A stretch of 6,121 nt of DNA from Gemelliphila asaccharolytica (lineage in GTDB: Bacteria > Bacillota > Bacilli > Staphylococcales > Gemellaceae), in assembly GCF_001553005.1 (NCBI RefSeq), contig NZ_KQ959876.1, positions 1-6,121 on the forward strand, read 5' to 3'. The notes below the pieces were generated by a model, which did not search any database, was not told the DNA's origin, and was given only the letters and a program-made list of their open reading frames with translations. Numbering within the stretch: the first letter of the stretch is position 1; each line of letters opens with the position of its first letter. Of this stretch, positions 4,701-6,121 are shown piece by piece. Both the position numbers and the translations under genes were made by a program.

Positions 4701-6121
4701 GTTCAATTAACCCTTGGTGGCGATTTGCTTGTTAAAAAAGTAGAAGAAGCATATAACACAGAACATGACATGGTTTATCCAGTAAACAAGGAAGACCTTT
4801 TAACATTTGACGGAAAACTTGATGTTTCTTCAATTAAAAATCAAATAAAATCTTTAAAAGATGATTTTGATAAAAACAACAATAATACTTCAAATGAAAT
4901 AACAACTAAAGATGTTAAAAGTGAATTTATAGCAGAGCTTACAGTTCCAGAAGGATTAGAATTACCAAAAGATTTAAAAGCTACTTTAACTGAAAATAAT
5001 CTTTTTAAAGTTGAAAGCACAGAAGCTAATGGAAATAAAATCACTGTTAAAATGACACTTAAAAAAGGCTATACTAAATTTACTGATTTATACACAGATG
5101 TAACAAATGTAAATGACAAATTAGATTTAGAAATTTCAAACATTAAAGTAAAAGATACAGCTAAAGGTAATTTAACAGTAAAAGGAGAAGTAACAGGTAC
5201 ATTTATAGGAGCCGCAACAACAAAAGATTTAAAAACAAAAGTATTTAATTATAAGTGGACTGGAAAACAAACACCAGACGGAAAAGACTTCACTCAAAGT
5301 GAAGATGATAATGACTCAATTAATCTTACAGTTAATCTTCCGCAAGAACTTACTTTAGGTGGAGATATTTTAATAGGTGATGATACTGAACATAATGCTC
5401 TTCATGGAGTAAAACGAGGAGAAAACCTTGAATATACTGGCAGACTTGATGTAAGCAGTATTAAAAACCAAATAAAACTTTTAAAAGATAATTATAAAGG
5501 GGATTCTGACACTATAACAACAAAAGATATAAAAAGTGAATTTATAGCAGAGCTTACAATTCCTGAAGGTTTAGAAATACCAGCTGATTTAAAAGCGACA
5601 TTAACAGAAAATAAACTTTTTGAAGTTAAAGCTGGAGATGTTAAGCTTGATGGAAATAAAATCATTGTAAAAATGACACTTAAAAAAGACTATACTAAAT
5701 TTTCTGATTTATATACAGACGTAACAAGTGTTCCAGATACATTAGATTTAAAAGTTAAAAATATTAAGGTAAAAGACGATGTTAAATCTGGGGAACAATT
5801 AACAGTTATTGGAAATGTAAATGGGGTATTTAAAGGAATAGCAACTACTAAGACTGGTAAAAAAGAAAGTTATAATTATCTTTGGACTGCAGAACAAATT
5901 GAAGATGGAAAAGACTTTTTAATTAAAGATCAAAAAGATAATAAAACAATTCAATACACAGTAATTCTTCCATATAAAGTAAGCTATAAATTTAAATCAG
6001 CAGACGGTAAAAACTTACCAGAAGAAGTAACAAATCTACTACCAAAATCATATGAAATAGAAAAAGGACAAACAGCATATATAAACGAAGCAGAAAAAAA
6101 TGAAAAACTAGGATTTGAAGA
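1791..6121 (+). CDS. Giant secreted surface adhesin: beta-helix head, InlB B-repeats, three novel tandem stalk repeats, SHIRT (first 1443 residues; C-terminus outside window)
   Basis: The frame is open from 1791 to the window end. The start is GTG: an in-frame TAA at 1764-1766 leaves no alternative upstream, AAAGGGG (1776-1782) is 8 bases away, and the GTG restores a complete signal peptide. Residues 1-34 are FKKRFLSFF, a hydrophobic core and cleavage after ANA; no YSIRK motif. About 40-443 look like a right-handed beta-helix that opens with a GDDNSDGSKDKP...KTFAKALE...GD cap typical of that fold. About 454-745 hold three InlB B-repeat-like units. About 784-1394 hold three tandem repeats, each with VSSIK near its start and a WT(G/A)xQ motif near its end. 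A SHIRT domain begins at 1395. Cys occurs at 195, 231 and 344 in the head and at 851. By analogy with such architectures I infer a long cell-wall-attached adhesin with a distal head. The head could bind or cleave a glycan; no catalytic residue is evident. Confidence 0.94.
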   Translation, partial: MRENNFKKRFLSFFIAFIMIVGLLPLHYISNANAEVKTSEIYLDSAKGDDNSDGSKDKPVKTFAKALEKTKDGDTLNVISLSEKNITVNKKITLKFISDVTMKGTGTGIDLSDGSHLTVANGKTLTMSGYTTAINVKKGAEINDGNYVLDKNGTAFSLADGAKINGTSKDKLKISAKEQTGSGFSYSSDSWFIGCTVYVEGKLGSSEQYSGLYMKDASLTTKDVWYYFDPCKQNDGTLKGGLHLDNSEFYVYKAKGVSGYANTFGLFGPSEIKNNSTVTADGSRVTVSQKLIVKDSKFIIKNSTDGGLNINYKPGEVIFENSTFETTNMQWTPSYGTGRTDGPCYLTFKGNSVVNTDNKDKTVDNGGANRNTGSSYVVTGGSYLVAYDPNNNYNVTTPTNGKENGDEYLSYFTLKDSNINELKPINKNGQEYSYPVAKPSKDNKKHVFVPGAKATFKLNNNDASFADKTNEDKEFKTIRGYKLDDVVGNENPGDPTDKNGVKFLGWYYKTAKGEEKAFDWNEKLTTDTEVYAKWERKTVIYHNGDGKDYISSVSKDAKNIEVLSFDDILKEKDDFKVEGKKFIGWTMASDGSGKVYNKKEKIDFTEGQSQIDLYAKYTDDEYKVSFSANGGTFSENSIFKTQKDVFTIEKDKNGGDVAVLKKTAKYNDKLFDLLGTFDHNNLKPDKDATKTGFVISNSDYFSDIAEAGGSGIRFDDYKLFGFLDVKGKNPQITKDTTYYLTWKDDPNIPNENKISSQETIDSDIWSDSKQTSKDIKIISENKEFALTGEVNVSSIKDKMKAIEGMFKKGEKDFDKISLTGAKSTFTATLTLPKEVEAPKKLQVEAKGLGDCFEVSDTKVNGKKITVTFKLKDGMTDYKKLKEAVLSTGDEDNTLSVTVSGLKLKDFDKIKDGEKFTIKGEVKGEFSSVAKEEDTIKKFDFKWTGNQSQEGKDVEAKNDSAIQYTIMVSKPVQLTLGGDLLVKKVEEAYNTEHDMVYPVNKEDLLTFDGKLDVSSIKNQIKSLKDDFDKNNNNTSNEITTKDVKSEFIAELTVPEGLELPKDLKATLTENNLFKVESTEANGNKITVKMTLKKGYTKFTDLYTDVTNVNDKLDLEISNIKVKDTAKGNLTVKGEVTGTFIGAATTKDLKTKVFNYKWTGKQTPDGKDFTQSEDDNDSINLTVNLPQELTLGGDILIGDDTEHNALHGVKRGENLEYTGRLDVSSIKNQIKLLKDNYKGDSDTITTKDIKSEFIAELTIPEGLEIPADLKATLTENKLFEVKAGDVKLDGNKIIVKMTLKKDYTKFSDLYTDVTSVPDTLDLKVKNIKVKDDVKSGEQLTVIGNVNGVFKGIATTKTGKKESYNYLWTAEQIEDGKDFLIKDQKDNKTIQYTVILPYKVSYKFKSADGKNLPEEVTNLLPKSYEIEKGQTAYINEAEKNEKLGFE
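1908..3119 (+). other. Putative right-handed parallel beta-helix head domain
   Basis: Residues 40-443 begin with IYLDSAKGDDNSDGS, then KPVKTFAKALEKTKDGDTLNV. This is the N-terminal cap pattern (GxDxxDGxxxxPxKTFxxAL...GDT) common to pectate-lyase-like and adhesin beta-helices. After it come short strands at roughly 20-25 residue spacing, with repeated turn motifs such as LSDGSHLTVANGKTL, LADGAKINGTS and LKGGLHLDNSEFYVY. No catalytic triad or calcium site could be pointed out, so binding is as likely as enzymatic activity. The C-terminal border is approximate. Confidence 0.65.
3150..4016 (+). repeat. Three InlB B-repeat-like modules, the third expanded
   Basis: Unit 1 is residues 454-534 (FLGWYYKTAKGEE, ending VYAKW). 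Unit 2 is about 538-617 (FIGWTMASDGSGKVY, ending LYAKY). Unit 3 is about 622-742: it starts VSFSANGGTF and ends TTYYLTW, but carries roughly 40 extra residues in the middle and has LFGFLD where FxGW is expected. Units 1 and 2 are confident matches to the Listeria-Bacteroides repeat. Unit 3 is a diverged member, judged from its ends and its position. Confidence 0.75.
4140..4799 (+). repeat. Stalk repeat A (220 residues) of an unnamed repeat family
   Basis: Residues 784-1003 form the first and most diverged copy. Landmarks in order are TGEVNVSSIKDKM, STFTATLTLPKEV, KKITVTFKLKDGM, FTIKGEVKGEF, FDFKWTGNQ and QLTLGGDLLV. The same landmarks recur in copies B and C in the same order. Copy A uses its own wording between landmarks and holds the only stalk Cys (851). 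Confidence 0.85.
4800..5426 (+). repeat. Stalk repeat B (209 residues)
   Basis: Residues 1004-1212 carry DGKLDVSSIKNQI, KSEFIAELTVPEGLELP, NKITVKMTLKKGYTKF, LTVKGEVTGTF, FNYKWTGKQTPDGKDF and ELTLGGDILI. This copy is much closer to copy C than to copy A. A 27-base run (4917-4943) is identical to 5532-5558 in copy C at an offset of 615 bases, which indicates a fairly recent duplication or gene conversion. Confidence 0.88.
5427..5972 (+). repeat. Stalk repeat C (182 residues), joined directly to SHIRT
   Basis: Residues 1213-1394 carry TGRLDVSSIKNQI, KSEFIAELTIPEGLEIP, NKIIVKMTLKKDYTKF, LTVIGNVNGVF and YNYLWTAEQIEDGKDF. The copy ends at TVILP, exactly where copy B continues into ELTLGGD. Here that tail is replaced by the first SHIRT strand (YKVSYKFKS), so the tandem array ends cleanly at a domain boundary. 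Confidence 0.87.
5973..6047 (+). repeat. Inverted repeat arm 2 (SHIRT-coding DNA)
   Basis: This is the partner of 109-183. The longest uninterrupted identical run that I count is only 13 bases (AAAAACTTACCAG), so this segment alone is a poor recombination substrate. Similarity may continue past the window edge. Confidence 0.85.
5973..6121 (+). other. SHIRT domain (partial) of the plus-strand protein
   Basis: Residues 1395-1443 run YKVSYKFKSADGKNLPEEV, then TNLLPKSYEIEKGQ. They match the first half of the SHIRT domain at the other end of the window: GKNLPxEVTNLLPK is shared with one difference. The terminal GxWxFxGxD part lies outside the window. The remaining half looks more diverged from its partner (QTAYINEAEKNEKLGFE). 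Confidence 0.82.

Noticed and set aside
4841..5044. Minus-strand open frame of 67 codons
   Set aside because: It is antisense to stalk repeat B, and the start lacks a ribosome binding site.
4140..5972. Tandem repeats as a CRISPR array or mobile element
   Set aside because: They are long in-frame protein repeats within one open frame, with no short direct repeats, spacers, terminal inverted repeats or transposase.

Overview
The window suggests a low-GC, AT-rich Gram-positive anaerobe of the Firmicutes. I infer a Peptoniphilaceae-type coccus (Parvimonas, Peptoniphilus, Anaerococcus, Finegoldia) or a Gemella-like relative. This rests on the A/T-ending codons, the consensus AAAGGAG/AAAGGGG ribosome binding sites, and the combination of BspA-type leucine-rich repeats, InlB B-repeats and SHIRT domains in secreted multidomain proteins. 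The genus cannot be fixed from the sequence alone.

There are only two genes. They are transcribed divergently from a 356-base AT-rich spacer (1435-1790), and both run off the window with no stop codon. The minus-strand gene (1434 down to 1) encodes a signal peptide, a charged linker, a BspA-like leucine-rich repeat head, an unrecognised beta-rich region, one InlB B-repeat and the start of a SHIRT domain. The plus-strand gene (1791 to 6121) encodes a signal peptide, a putative right-handed beta-helix head, three InlB B-repeat-like modules, three tandem stalk repeats of about 205-220 residues that I cannot assign to a named family, and the start of a SHIRT domain. I read both frames codon by codon and they are open throughout.

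The spacer holds a good candidate promoter for each gene, a GC-rich 22-base hairpin or operator between them, two copies of a 9-base motif (one overlapping the plus-strand -35 box), and an AT-only palindrome just before each ribosome binding site. No RNA gene, insertion sequence or CRISPR array was seen.

Together the genes look like a pair of giant surface adhesins, each with a distinct head on a stalk that begins to share SHIRT sequence at the window edge. The shared SHIRT-coding DNA lies in inverted orientation at the two ends, with both heads and both promoters between. Recombination between the two stalks could therefore in principle exchange heads. This is a hypothesis; the identity visible inside the window is only 65 of 75 bases.
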